NCBI GenBank assembly: GCA_950022295.1
Contig: OX465598.1
Span: forward strand, 186,987,501 to 187,051,500
Source of the DNA: Bromus sterilis
Lineage: Eukaryota > Streptophyta > Magnoliopsida > Poales > Poaceae
Direction: 5' to 3'
DNA: 64,000 bases
This document shows positions 45,848 through 55,134 of the stretch, piece after piece. Both the position numbers and the translations under genes were made by a program. Position 1 is the stretch's first letter, and every line of letters starts with the position of its first letter. The notes beneath the pieces were generated by a model. It was not told the origin of the DNA and made no database searches. It saw only the letters and a list, made by a program, of their open reading frames with translations.

Positions 45848-46644
45848 TACAGTAGTTTGCATTGTTGAATTTGCGGTTGCATCGTTGTGTCGAGTTGCTG
45901 ATCTTAGCGTCTAGTTACCTTAGAGTTTCGAGTTCTGATCACAGTTTGTCACGCCGCCGCCGCACAGTAGTACACCACCACGTTCCGCCAATCCGAGTCC
46001 AGATACACCACCACGTTCCGCCAAGCCGAGTCCATACACACCACCACAACCTACCGATCCGAGTTGAGTTCCATCACCTGTTCGGTTTGTGATCTCTCCG
46101 TAGCCAGATTAGTTTTGAGTTGATTAGAGTCGGATTTCACCAATCTTTTGTCGTACGTAGAAGGAGGTGATTTCCAAAAAAAAAAAAGAAAGAGCAAAAA
46201 AAAAGAAAAAAAGAAAAAAAAAAGAGAGAGAGACAAAAAAATTCAGAGTGTGCTTCTCAGTTGTTTACGTGCCGCGCCGTGCTTTCGTTGGTGTTTTAGG
46301 CTCGCGTCTCTAGTACGGTCTAGCCTAGGATCAGCACAGTACCGACGTTGAGTGTTTATTCAGCTTTGCATCTCTGTTTTGATTACTGTTGAGCTTTTGC
46401 TACCATACTTGTCAGCCTTCCTACAGCTCCACATATATTCTACATCGTGCGTTTGACACCTCCTGGCCATCGCTCCACCATATCTCTGAGAGTTTTGACC
46501 CGTTGGTTGTACAGCACCACCTGCTGCTAGGTAAGAATCGGTAAGAACGAAAGAAAAGCTTGACGGATTTGTGCTTTCCACCATCCCACATCCCATTAGT
46601 AGAAGTAGGATCATATTCCTGTGTGTTTTCGATTTCTGCTAACC

Positions 46645-46930
46645 ATGCCAGGATCACATGATGAAGTGGCGCGGGATGCACTCGATTGGGAGAACATGAC
46701 AAACAAGGAGCTACATGATAAATTTGCACAAATGATGTCTGAACAGGTGAATGACATCGAGACCAGATTTACAGAGGCAATTGATGGCGTGGAAAAGATG
46801 ATCGACACCAAGCTCGACGCCAAGTTTACTGAGTTGATCGCACGCCTACCTACACAGCCTGCTGCCGCTCCAGCACAGCCACCGCCACTACCACGTGCAC
46901 GACGGATTCTGTTTCCGAGAGGACAAGCTG
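46645..46930 (+). pseudogene. gag N-terminus of the composite, fused to an LTR
   Basis: ATG at 46645, 95 codons of gag (MPGSHDEVARD to LFPRGQA), then a jump into the middle of an LTR at a short shared CTG/GCT. The frame continues by chance to 47037. Confidence 0.85.
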
Positions 46931-47406
46931 CTTTTAGAGTCCGTATGTGTGGGGAAACCGAGTTAGGGTTGTTTTCGGGCCCCACCTCCAAGGGGTCACG
47001 AAAAGCCCCTCTGTTCCCCCATATATACAGCCCTTAGGGCGTCGTTTAGACTTGGGTTTTAATTAGATATAAGTTAGCCATAGCCGCAACTTCGAGCTCT
47101 TCGTTTGTGTCATCCGACCAGGCCAAGACCTCATTGGAACCCCAACTTTCGTAATCATTCATCTTATATTCGCAATATCCAGATTGCAATTCTTAGTTCT
47201 TGCTTGTTCTTCGATTGCTTGCAGGAATTAGACCTTCGTGGTCAGGTTGATCGTGCATCCGCGGGATCAATAACCTCTCGGAGTTGGTTTAGCGATCGCT
47301 AAGGCGCAACGTCTTCGCACGTTCGTAGTCGGATCGTGAAAGTTGCCTCCACCATAATCGATCTCCACCATCTCATCGAAACATCGGGACACCTTCGCCT
47401 CTATCA
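46931..47406 (+). repeat. LTR 3' half of the composite
   Basis: Starts at TTTTAGAGTCCG in U3 and ends CCTCTATCA at 47406. Confidence 0.88.
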
Positions 47407-47788
47407 GTTACCTTCCTTGAGGTCATTACGATGGCGTATACGAGCTTCTGGTAGTGCGGGTACCGTTGCTGAGACTTTGTGAGGAGCATGCTTAGGTAAT
47501 AGATTGGCCTTTGTATGCTTTGGACTTTGCCTTCTTCCGCGCGCTCGACGACGAGCGTCGTGCTGACTACGCTGCCACGTGCCACTATGTAGAGGTAACG
47601 GGGTTCTCGTTCCTTGGGCACCTCCAAGATTGGTGGTGCCGAGAGGGTCTTTTTAGCTCTGCGAATGCGTTGCGGGCTTCCTCGGTCGACTCAAATTTTT
47701 CTCCTTTTCTGAGCAACTGGTAGAATGGTAGGGTCCTTTCTCCCAGCCTGCAGATGAAGCGGCTCAGTGCTGCAAGTCTTCCTATGAG
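47407..47788 (-). pseudogene. RT end and RNase H start of element I
   Basis: After the stop at 47789 the pol sequence continues in broken frames: LAALSRFICRLGERTLPFYQ, then RNase H with VQSIQRPIYYLSMLLTKSQQ and RYPHYQKLVYAIVMTSRKV (47627-47420). It ends at the CRM-like junction. At least one frameshift separates the parts. Confidence 0.7.
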
Positions 47789-49654
47789 TTACTGTATGCC
47801 TTTGATGTTTACTGGTTCTTGCATCTTGGCGATTGCTTGGACTTTTTCGGGGTTTGCTTCGATTCCTCGGGCAGAGACCATGTATCCGAGAAATTTTCCG
47901 GCTGGGACGCCAAACACACACTTTTTTTGGTTGAGCTTGATTCTGTATTTGTTGAGTGCTGCGAAGGTTTCGCGAAGGTCGTCGAGTAGCGTGCTTGCGC
48001 TGTAAGTTTTCATGACGATGCCGTCGACGTAGACTTGGACGTTTCTGCCGATTTGGTCTCTCAAACATGCTTGCATCATCCGAGTCGATGTAGACTTGGA
48101 CGTTTCTGTCATCGCGATTGAATTCTTTTGATTCGCTTCTGCTTGCCAGTGGAAAATGCTTCTCTCGTTTACCATGGCTATCTCTTCGAGTTGTTGCTGG
48201 GCTCCTAACGTGTGGGACACTTCGTGAAAGTCACGGTCACATTGGTATGATTTGATAAAACTCCCATTGACCGTGATGACTCCTGAGGGTCCTAGCATCT
48301 TGAGCTTGAGGTACGCGTAGTGCAGGACCGCCATAAATTGCGCAAATGCGGGTCGTCCTAGTATGGCGTGGTATTGGGACTGCCACTCGAGCACTTCGAA
48401 CTCGAGGACTTTTCTTGCAAAGTTGCCTTTGTTGCCGAAGATGACATCGAGCTCGATTGTTCCGAGGGAGGCGGCTGCTTCGCCTGGAACTACGCCGTAG
48501 ATTGTGACACCTGACTTCTTCCAGACTGATCGTGGAATCAGCATCTTGCGTAAGGTGCTGGTGAAGATTATGTTTAAGCTGCTGCCTCCGTCCATGAAAA
48601 CTCTGTCCATGTCGTAGCCTCCGATCTGGGCGTCGAGGACCAGTGCTGCGTGCCCTGGTCTTGGAATTGCGAGTGGGTGGTCGCTTTGTGAAAAGGTGAT
48701 GTTTGTCTCTACGCCATACAGTTGGTAGATTTCTGCTGTTTTTAGGCCCTCAGCTGCTCGAGTCTGCAGGGTGTGGGCGTCCTGTTTTGCTTTTGAGGGT
48801 CGTCCTTCTTGGATCATGCAGACTTGTCCATGGGACGTAGGGTATTGCTCTTCTGTGTTTGGTGCCGGCGACTGCGCGGTTCCTCGAGATCGTTTGGCTT
48901 CACGCTTCTTCTCTTCCTTGAGGCTGTTGGAGAGTTCGGCGAACAGATGACAGTCTCTTAGGGTGTTACCTGCTCTGAGGCGCCCCCAGTCTTCTTCGAA
49001 ACAATGGATTGTGCAGGGTCCGTCTAGATGTTCTTTGGCTGTGAGCTTGCTAGAGCCGGTGTGCCTTCTTCTTCTTGCGACTTGGAACGATTGCGAGTAA
49101 TCTTCTGAACGGGAGTGCAACCTTGGGTCGAGCTCTATTCCATCGTTGATCGAGTGGTTTCGAATAAACTTGGAGAATTCGTCTGGTCTCCGATCTGGGT
49201 CGTAGTACTCGCCGGTCTGAGTTTCGGAGTCACTGTCCTGTCCTGCGGCAGGTGTCCGGGTGGAGGCGGGTCTTCGAGTGGATTGCAAGGCTTCTGTCGC
49301 GCGTTGCGACTCCTCGGGTGGAATTTCTATACAGAATTCCGGTACTTGTTCTGGCGTCCTGGTTGGCTTTGCGGTCAAAGCTTGCGCTCGCCTTCTAGAT
49401 CGACGAGTTCTTCTCCGTCGGTGACGACTTTGGTAGTCGCCAAAGTATTGGACTTTGTCCGGCTGCGGGCCAAGTGATGTTGGTGGAGCGATGGAGAGGT
49501 TTGCGATGAACTTGAATTCCTCGAGTGGGATGGATCTTGTTCGAGCCCTGGAGTTGTGACTTGCCGGAGATGGGACCGCCGAGATCGTGATTCCAACCTG
49601 TGAAGTTCCCACAGACGGCGCCAATTGACGAGGATCAGCCTCTGCAAATCCCAT
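47789..49654 (-). CDS. Fused gag/protease/RT frame of element I
   Basis: A 621-codon frame. Its first ATG (49654) is inside the LTR, and the frame reads through the primer site (RQLAPSVGTSQ). The first 280 residues are basic and low in complexity. A protease with LVLDAQIGGYDMDRVFMDGG (about residues 345-365) and HAILGRPAFAQFM follows. Then, without a stop, comes the end of RT: QVYVDGIVMKTYSASTLLDD and KKCVFGVPAGKFLGYMVSAR. The main part of RT between them is missing, and the catalytic YVDD reads YVDG. The deletion kept the frame. The product could not be an active RT; whether the frame is used is unknown. Confidence 0.65.
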   Translation of the reverse strand: MGFAEADPRQLAPSVGTSQVGITISAVPSPASHNSRARTRSIPLEEFKFIANLSIAPPTSLGPQPDKVQYFGDYQSRHRRRRTRRSRRRAQALTAKPTRTPEQVPEFCIEIPPEESQRATEALQSTRRPASTRTPAAGQDSDSETQTGEYYDPDRRPDEFSKFIRNHSINDGIELDPRLHSRSEDYSQSFQVARRRRHTGSSKLTAKEHLDGPCTIHCFEEDWGRLRAGNTLRDCHLFAELSNSLKEEKKREAKRSRGTAQSPAPNTEEQYPTSHGQVCMIQEGRPSKAKQDAHTLQTRAAEGLKTAEIYQLYGVETNITFSQSDHPLAIPRPGHAALVLDAQIGGYDMDRVFMDGGSSLNIIFTSTLRKMLIPRSVWKKSGVTIYGVVPGEAAASLGTIELDVIFGNKGNFARKVLEFEVLEWQSQYHAILGRPAFAQFMAVLHYAYLKLKMLGPSGVITVNGSFIKSYQCDRDFHEVSHTLGAQQQLEEIAMVNERSIFHWQAEANQKNSIAMTETSKSTSTRMMQACLRDQIGRNVQVYVDGIVMKTYSASTLLDDLRETFAALNKYRIKLNQKKCVFGVPAGKFLGYMVSARGIEANPEKVQAIAKMQEPVNIKGIQ

Positions 49655-50073
49655 GGTCAGGGACCCTGGGTTAGATCATAGAGAAGGAACAGGTTGGCGA
49701 TACTCGTCGGCTAACAGGAGAAGCACTTTCTGCGAAATTGTATTATGCGAGGGGGCGATTACAGTGGAAGTCTAGGTGAGTTCGCACAAGACCGATGGAG
49801 TTGATTGTAGATTGGATGTCCTGAGGCGTCCCCCCTTCCGGCCTTTATATACTAGGCTGGGTCTCGGGGAGTACGTCTCAAGATACAGGGACGATTGCCT
49901 AATTCTAGCCTTGCCTTGAACGCCAAGTCTTGACTTCCATATTGGTCGCGGACTCCTACATCGGTACCTAGAGCGGGCCAGTCGTGGGCCTGTCGAAGTC
50001 TCCAGCGGGCCTCTTGTCTTCGTATGCACCAGGTATCCTCACACGCAGGAGTCGTGGGGTCAACCCCTCGTCA
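49626..50073 (-). repeat. 5' LTR of element I (448 bp)
   Basis: On the plus strand TGACGAGG...CCTCGTCA, an 8-bp perfect inverted terminal repeat, next to the primer site. A TATA box (minus strand TATATAAA) lies at 49844-49851. Flank on the right is ACGTC; the partner end is lost. Confidence 0.7.
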
Positions 50074-51926
50074 ACGTCCGAACAATTGTGGCCGTGGGGA
50101 TGCTTCGGGTCCGTAATTCTTCGGACGGTCCGGCACCTGGCCCGGATGGTCCGGCCTGGCGCCTGGATGTCCGAAGCCAGTAGTTGTTTGGATGCACTTC
50201 TTCACCTCTCTTCCGTCTTCTCTTCCAAGATTCCCTCGCGGTGTAACCATTCTCTTGTTCCCGACCTCCTCCATGACGCACGTGTAGATCTCCAACCTGA
50301 GTATGCATGGGAGTGGGGGGTCAAGTAGTATACCATTCGTGAGAGGAATGACAGGACACACGTAAAGGACATAGTTCACCTTTAAATGTTGGATGCATGT
50401 GTCCTTTGGCGGAAGGTCCATGCCCATGGTGATGTTCGTTGGATGCTCCGCATCAACCTGTCTCACTGCCTCGCGGTACTGACGGTTGGAGGCAAGCGCA
50501 GACGCTCCCCCGTGAATGCAACCGACGAAGTCCACAGCGGCCTGGAAGCCTTCCCCTGCATCTCCTCCGGATCCCTCCTCCCGAATCTAGTGTCGTCGTT
50601 GTGCAGCGGTGCTCTTGCTTTGCTTCTGTTCTGGTAGCCTCCCTGCCTCCGCGCTGAGGGCCTCTTCCACGTTGATCCTTTCTTTCGGCGTCCTTCTTGG
50701 AGTAGAAGGCCGCCATATCTTCCTGGAGCTTTAGGACGGAGCTTCACCCCGACAGGTCGTGCTTATTAGTCTTGTGGGTCTGGCAGTATGGCACCGGGGT
50801 GGTGTCCGAGGTGGCGATGATCGCCGCCTCATGCGCATCAGGGATGCAATGGTGCATTTGGGTGAATCTCTGGACGAACTTCTGCAAGGTTTCTCCATCC
50901 TTCTGAGCGACTCGGCGCAGGTCGCAGACGGTTTTTGGAGGCTGGACTCCTCCGGTAAACTCCCTGGAAAACTTCTCGTAGAGTTTGCGCCATGAGCTGA
51001 CAGAGCTGGCGGGGAGGTGCAACATCCACCGGTGAACGTTGTACTTCAGCTTCATGGGGAAGTAATTAACCTTATCTTTGTCGTCTCCTCCACCCCCCGC
51101 GATCTCCAAAGCGGTGTTGTACATCCAGATGAACTTGCGGGGGTCGTTCTTCTCGTCGTACGGGTGAGGACCATCTATCCGGAACTTCTTGGGCCACTTG
51201 ACGCAATGGATATCTTGGGCGAAAGCTAAGGACACGGCGCTGTAGTCACTTTCACCAACAAGGATCCCTTCTCGGGAGGCATCGACAGGAGGGATCCGGG
51301 CGTCGGAACACCGGCAGGTGTCTAGCTGCCTAGCGATGGTGGTCCGTGCATCTTCGTGGAGGCGCTCTTCCAGGCGAGCATGCTGATCCGGGGATCCGGG
51401 GTGCCCGGAAGATGCCATAGAGGCTGCACCAAGAGATCCGGCTTGTTGAGGAGCAACCTGGCGGACAGCAGGGTCACGACGGCGGTCCTGTCGGGGGTGG
51501 TCTTGTCTGTGTCCACGTTGAGGGGAGCGCACTATGCGCTCCTGCTCACGAGCTAATGCATTGGGATGGATGGTCGGCCCCGTGAGCTGTCGAGATAATG
51601 CAAGGGCTCAACGGTCGAGCTCCCGCTGCTTCTGCAGTGCCCACGCGGAAGGCTGGGCGATGGTGAGCCTCCAAGTCTCCAGCCGATCATCCGAGGGGAG
51701 GAACTGGCCGAGGGCTCTAACTTGCGCTAGTGCTTCCATGGGGGTACAAAGGCCGTCGGGAGTGGGGATACGTGGGTTTCCACCACTCCGATCGTGGGCT
51801 CGGACCCTACTAGGTTTCGGTACCGCACCACCTGGGTGTGCGGGAGAACGACAAGAGGCCCCGGCGCCATTGGCGGGGCAATGCCCGCTGGGGACCGTCA
51901 TTCCTCGGGGCAGCTCATCGGACGGG
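50074..51926 (-). mobile_element. Tat-type element J fragment (gag region)
   Basis: Minus-strand gag and downstream sequence, cut on the left by element I and on the right by the plus-strand LTR of element K. At 50440-50530 the minus strand reads GCIHGGASALASNRQYREAV, a motif seen after gag in grass Tat elements. Confidence 0.65.
50744..51532 (-). pseudogene. Gag protein fragment of element J
   Basis: 262 codons with a retrotransposon gag domain: FRIDGPHPYDEKNDPRKFIW, then VNYFPMKLKYNVHRWMLHLP, SSWRKLYEKFSREFTGG and CDLRRVAQKDGETLQKFVQR. It begins after a broken N-terminal part (51901-51608 in another frame) and ends at a stop at 50744; the zinc-knuckle region beyond is shifted into other frames. 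Gag would form the particle. At least two frame breaks make it a pseudogene. Confidence 0.7.
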
Positions 51927-52852
51927 TAGTCGGGGGGATTACTTCAAGTTAAAGACCCAGCCAGAAGGCAGCACCCAAAAGATATACTCAGCCAGAAGGC
52001 AACACCCAAAAGGTAGACTAAGCCAGAAGACATGGACTCCTCTACATGATCCATGAGTGTGCCTTTTACAGGATCCGTGAGTCGGCCTTTTACATGATCC
52101 GTGAGTCGGCCTTTTACAGTATCCGTGAGTCGTCCTTTTGCAGGATCCGTGAGTCGGCCTTTTACAGTACCGGCATGGACTCCTCTACAGGATCCGTGAG
52201 TCGGACTGCTACAGTAATAACAGGGTCCGCAATAAGAAAGAAGTCCCAATCTTGGAAGGAGTCCACTTAACTTGGAAAGCTACAACACTTAGAGTAGGAC
52301 CCAGATTGATATCCGACTTGTAATACAAGATGTGACTAGTTTGTATTAGGATAGGACTCTACATGTAAGCCTCCCCCCTTCCACCTATATAAGGAGAGCT
52401 AAGGCGCCCATAGAGGCCAAGTTCGGAATAGACGAGAGTAGGCTTTCTGGAGAGAAGAGAGTAGGCTTTCTGCAAAGACGAGAGTAGGTTTTCTTGAGAA
52501 ACCAAAGTAGGTTTTCTGGAGAGACCAAAGTAGGTTTCCAACAAAGATAGAGTCAACAGACCGCAAGAGGCTCTGGATTAAAGATTAGTCACGGGTGATC
52601 TAAACTCGGGGTAACTAGATACAACTGTAAGAGAGTCGGCGACACGCCGACGACTCCCCGTGAGCAAAGGAATAAGACCTAGCCACAAACTGCATGTAGG
52701 GTTTTTACCGGATGATATTTCCCGGGGCCTGAAGCTTTATAAAAATCGCGTTTCTCTTTCTCTGTGATGTTTCTTCTTCCTCATACACTCGTAGCAAAGG
52801 CCCCATAATCAAGTTCTCTCATGAGGACATCTACCGTGACTTTTCCACGACA
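51927..52852 (+). repeat. 5' LTR of Tat-type element K (about 925 bp)
   Basis: The 3' end CCACGACA at 52852 is fixed by the primer site TTGGCGCCCACCGTGGG at 52854-52870. The start near 51927 (TAGTCGGGGGG, expected TGTCGGGGGG) is a guess within a few bases. A TATA box TATATAA is at 52386-52392. Orientation is opposite to J. Confidence 0.65.
52030..52216 (+). repeat. 24-bp minisatellite in the U3 region of LTR K
   Basis: About seven and a half units of GATCCGTGAGTCGGCCTTTT plus ACAG, with a few base changes. Located 170-350 bp upstream of the TATA box, where enhancer-like repeats of LTRs often lie. Confidence 0.85.
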
Positions 52853-52853
52853 G

Positions 52854-52870
52854 TTGGCGCCCACCGTGGG
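52854..52870 (+). promoter_or_regulatory. Primer-binding site of element K
   Basis: TTGGCGCCCACCGTGGG two bases after the LTR, the form common in grass Tat elements. Confidence 0.65.
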
Positions 52871-53401
52871 GCCTACGCACAAGGGTGTTGTCATCTTAGA
52901 GGAAGTCCTCACAGGGACCGAGAAACTCGTGATCGGCCGGACGAAGAAGAATCGGCACGAACAAATCTACATCAACAAATCGACGATCCACCGACTCTGG
53001 CAGGACTCGATCCGACTTGGGTACATTGCAACCTCGGTTTCTTTGACATGTACATCAACATCTACACCGAGCTCATGAAGAAAACAAGAAAAAATTCGAG
53101 CGCGCAACTCAAAACTCAACTTCAACATTGACCCTCGGACGCAGCCTACACGACAGGAAGAACATATGTGTTGAAGAGTCCAAAAAAATTCCGACTTTCC
53201 AAAAAAAAGAGTCCATAAAAAAATATTCCGACTCACCAAAAAAGATGAGTCTACGGAAATATTCCGACTCTCCGAAGAGAAGAGTTAAAAAAAATCATAC
53301 TCACCAAAATAAAAGTCTACGGAAAAGTTCTGACTCTTCAAAAATGAAGAGTCCACATGAAAACCCCAGCTCTATCATTGAGTTCCGACTCATTGGAAAA
53401 A
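52871..53401 (+). other. Internal leader of element K
   Basis: An A-rich stretch with six or more spaced repeats of TTCCGACTC and GAGTC(C/T)AC. No conserved frame; the frame at 52821-53078 overlaps the LTR end and primer site. Confidence 0.5.
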
Positions 53402-53955
53402 CTAGATGATACCCCGCGCGTTGCTGCGGGGATTTTTAAGAGAAAAAATATAAGATTTTTTTTGAAACATGAGGAAAATTATTAAGTGTAATATAATTTG
53501 ATTATAAATTCTTTTTAAAAATCAATACTGTTCAGAGCAAAAATGTAAGAAATTTGATGAAAACCCAAAAAATTGAGTATGATTTTTGTTTTGTTAATTT
53601 ATTAGCTTAATATATGGTGAGACAATATGAGATGAAAATAATGTTGAGTAGAGATAGTGGAGACATCTCCACTATTGGCTAATCGTAAAGCAATAATATC
53701 AATTATAGATGTGCATAGAAAAATAAAATATGAGATAAATCATAAAAAATTTTATAAAAAAGTCTCTTATAAATTCTGAGGCTAAGTGCGCAAAAATTTA
53801 TTATTTATTTAGGTTGAATTTGCATGCAATTAATGAAAGCATGTGCATGCATAGTTGGTGGATTTTTTGCATGATGAACCTACTTGATGATGTGGATAGC
53901 TTGCATGTCAAAATAAATAAGTTAATGAGGATGAACTATTTAGGTATTATATATT
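53402..53955 (-). mobile_element. Small AT-rich Helitron-like element
   Basis: On the minus strand the sequence ends with a hairpin (CCCCGC, 8-base loop, GCGGGG; plus 53412-53431), ten bases, then CTAG and T, the form of a Helitron 3' terminus (CTRR inserted between A and T). The body is AT-rich with no coding capacity. The 5' end near 53955 is uncertain: K-like TTCCGACTC resumes there, but the TC start is not clear. Confidence 0.5.
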
Positions 53956-54469
53956 CCGACTCTTACTAAGCCAATATCCGTGAAACTGAGATAATCACCA
54001 TGCAGAGAATCCATAAGTGGACCGAGACGTACAAGCTATCCAAATTCTATTGGATGAATGGATCCTACGACGATAGCCCGTGGCTCTAGTTTACGGCCGC
54101 CTGCCCGGCTCCCCGTGGCCACCGCTCTTGAGCCGGTTTGCCACGCCACAACCGCCGCCCTCGCTGGACGACTTCAACGCCGCGAGTCGGTTTGTCCATG
54201 GACGCCTGGCTTCCCGTGGCTACCTCCCTCGCGCCGTTTTACCGCGCAAAGGCTGCCATCCACACCGGCTCCCGCACGCCACACCCTCCTCGGCTGCCAG
54301 ATGGCCGCCGGCTCCCGCGCGCGAACGCCTCTGCCTGCACCGGCTGCGCCCGGTCTGAAAAGCTCCGTGCCGCCGCCTCTGAGCACGCCCTGGGTCACCG
54401 GCCTCCTGCGGCCTGTTCTCGCGCTGGGTCGCCGGCCTATGCTGCCTCTCGCGCTCGGCGCGACCTCTA
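53956..54469 (+). other. Unassigned sequence with a GC-rich block
   Basis: After a short K-like stretch, 54070-54470 is GC-rich with long frames in several phases. No domain is recognised. It may be captured exonic sequence or LTR leader. Confidence 0.3.
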
Positions 54470-54702
54470 GTCACGACCCGGGTTGGGTCCTCTCGAAAAC
54501 TCAAACCAGCCCAAGCAAGATTCAGCAAAGGATTGCCTGATGGAAAATTAGTGCACGTCAAAAGGCTAGCTCCAACTGGTACTACTTCTACAAAATTGTA
54601 CGGGTTCAAGCCTGATGGATCAACAATGTAACGCCGGGCTACACTTCCGTCTGCACCGGTCTTAATTACCGGCTTTGGTTTTCCGCGCTGCTGACTCTGC
54701 AA
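54470..54702 (-). pseudogene. Possible captured gene exon, unknown product
   Basis: The minus strand encodes about 70 ordinary-looking residues (KPKPVIKTGADGSVARRYIV, DPSGLNPYNFVEVVPVGASL, TCTNFPSGNPLLNLAWAGLS). On the minus strand a pyrimidine-poor but AG-ended GCATTGCAG precedes it, like a 3' splice site. Composition differs from the flanking repeats. I do not recognise the protein. It may be a gene fragment carried by a transposon. Confidence 0.3.
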
Positions 54703-55134
54703 TGCCTACAGGCCCTGTTAACTATCAGTTTTAGAGCTCTCAAGATCACTATAAAGACAGTCAAAATTTCAGAGGAAGACACACATGCATAGGCAGTCTC
54801 AAAAAAAAAAAAAACGTGCGCGTGGATCCAGAGGACAAGTCTATTGCCGATTATTGATCGAAACGTATGCGTGCTATGATTTGATCCATTAAGAGCATGG
54901 TTAATAATATAGCGAGCTGCTGGGTATAAGGTGTTGCCATGTCATTTATAGTCAATCTTATAGTCAACAAATACAATAGCTAAATATAAATATGTATTAC
55001 TTTATTGATATATGGCCCACATGTTAGTCATACAATGTGTATAGGAGCACGTGTTGCAGCCGGCTGTTAACTAGTAGCTTGCTTCTCTTTTCTCTCTTCT
55101 TCTTTCTCTTCCAACTAAGCAACAATATACTATT

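Larger units (their letters stand above)
44379..47406 (+). mobile_element. Rearranged CRM-like composite, copy 5
   Basis: In order: a full plus LTR (44379-45294, subtype I), primer site and first 145 bp of leader, an inverted piece made of primer-site bases, U5, R and some U3 (about 45439-45847, subtype II), the rest of the leader (45848-46644), gag codons (46645-46930), then the 3' half of a plus LTR (46931-47406, subtype I) ending CTATCA. Flanks TGTGC and GTTAC do not match, so this is not one clean insertion. On the right it meets Tat-type RNase H. Confidence 0.8.
47407..50073 (-). mobile_element. Tat-type Ty3/Gypsy element I, 5' part
   Basis: Minus strand: LTR 50073-49626, primer site TTGGCGCCGTCTGTGGG (about 49608-49624), a fused gag-protease-RT frame, then an RNase H fragment that meets the CRM-like composite at 47406. 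The rest is lost. The Tat assignment rests on the primer site and on HAILGRPAFAQFMAVLHYAY. Confidence 0.75.

Noticed and set aside
42664..47411. One single insertion from 42669 to 47406
   Set aside because: Flanks CACAC and GTTAC differ and belong to different host elements, so a chimera is more likely.
52030..52216. CRISPR-like array
   Set aside because: A plain 24-bp tandem repeat without spacers within an LTR.
52821..53078. 85-codon frame over the K primer site
   Set aside because: It spans the LTR end and primer site; sequence after it is A-rich repeat leader. No gag homology.
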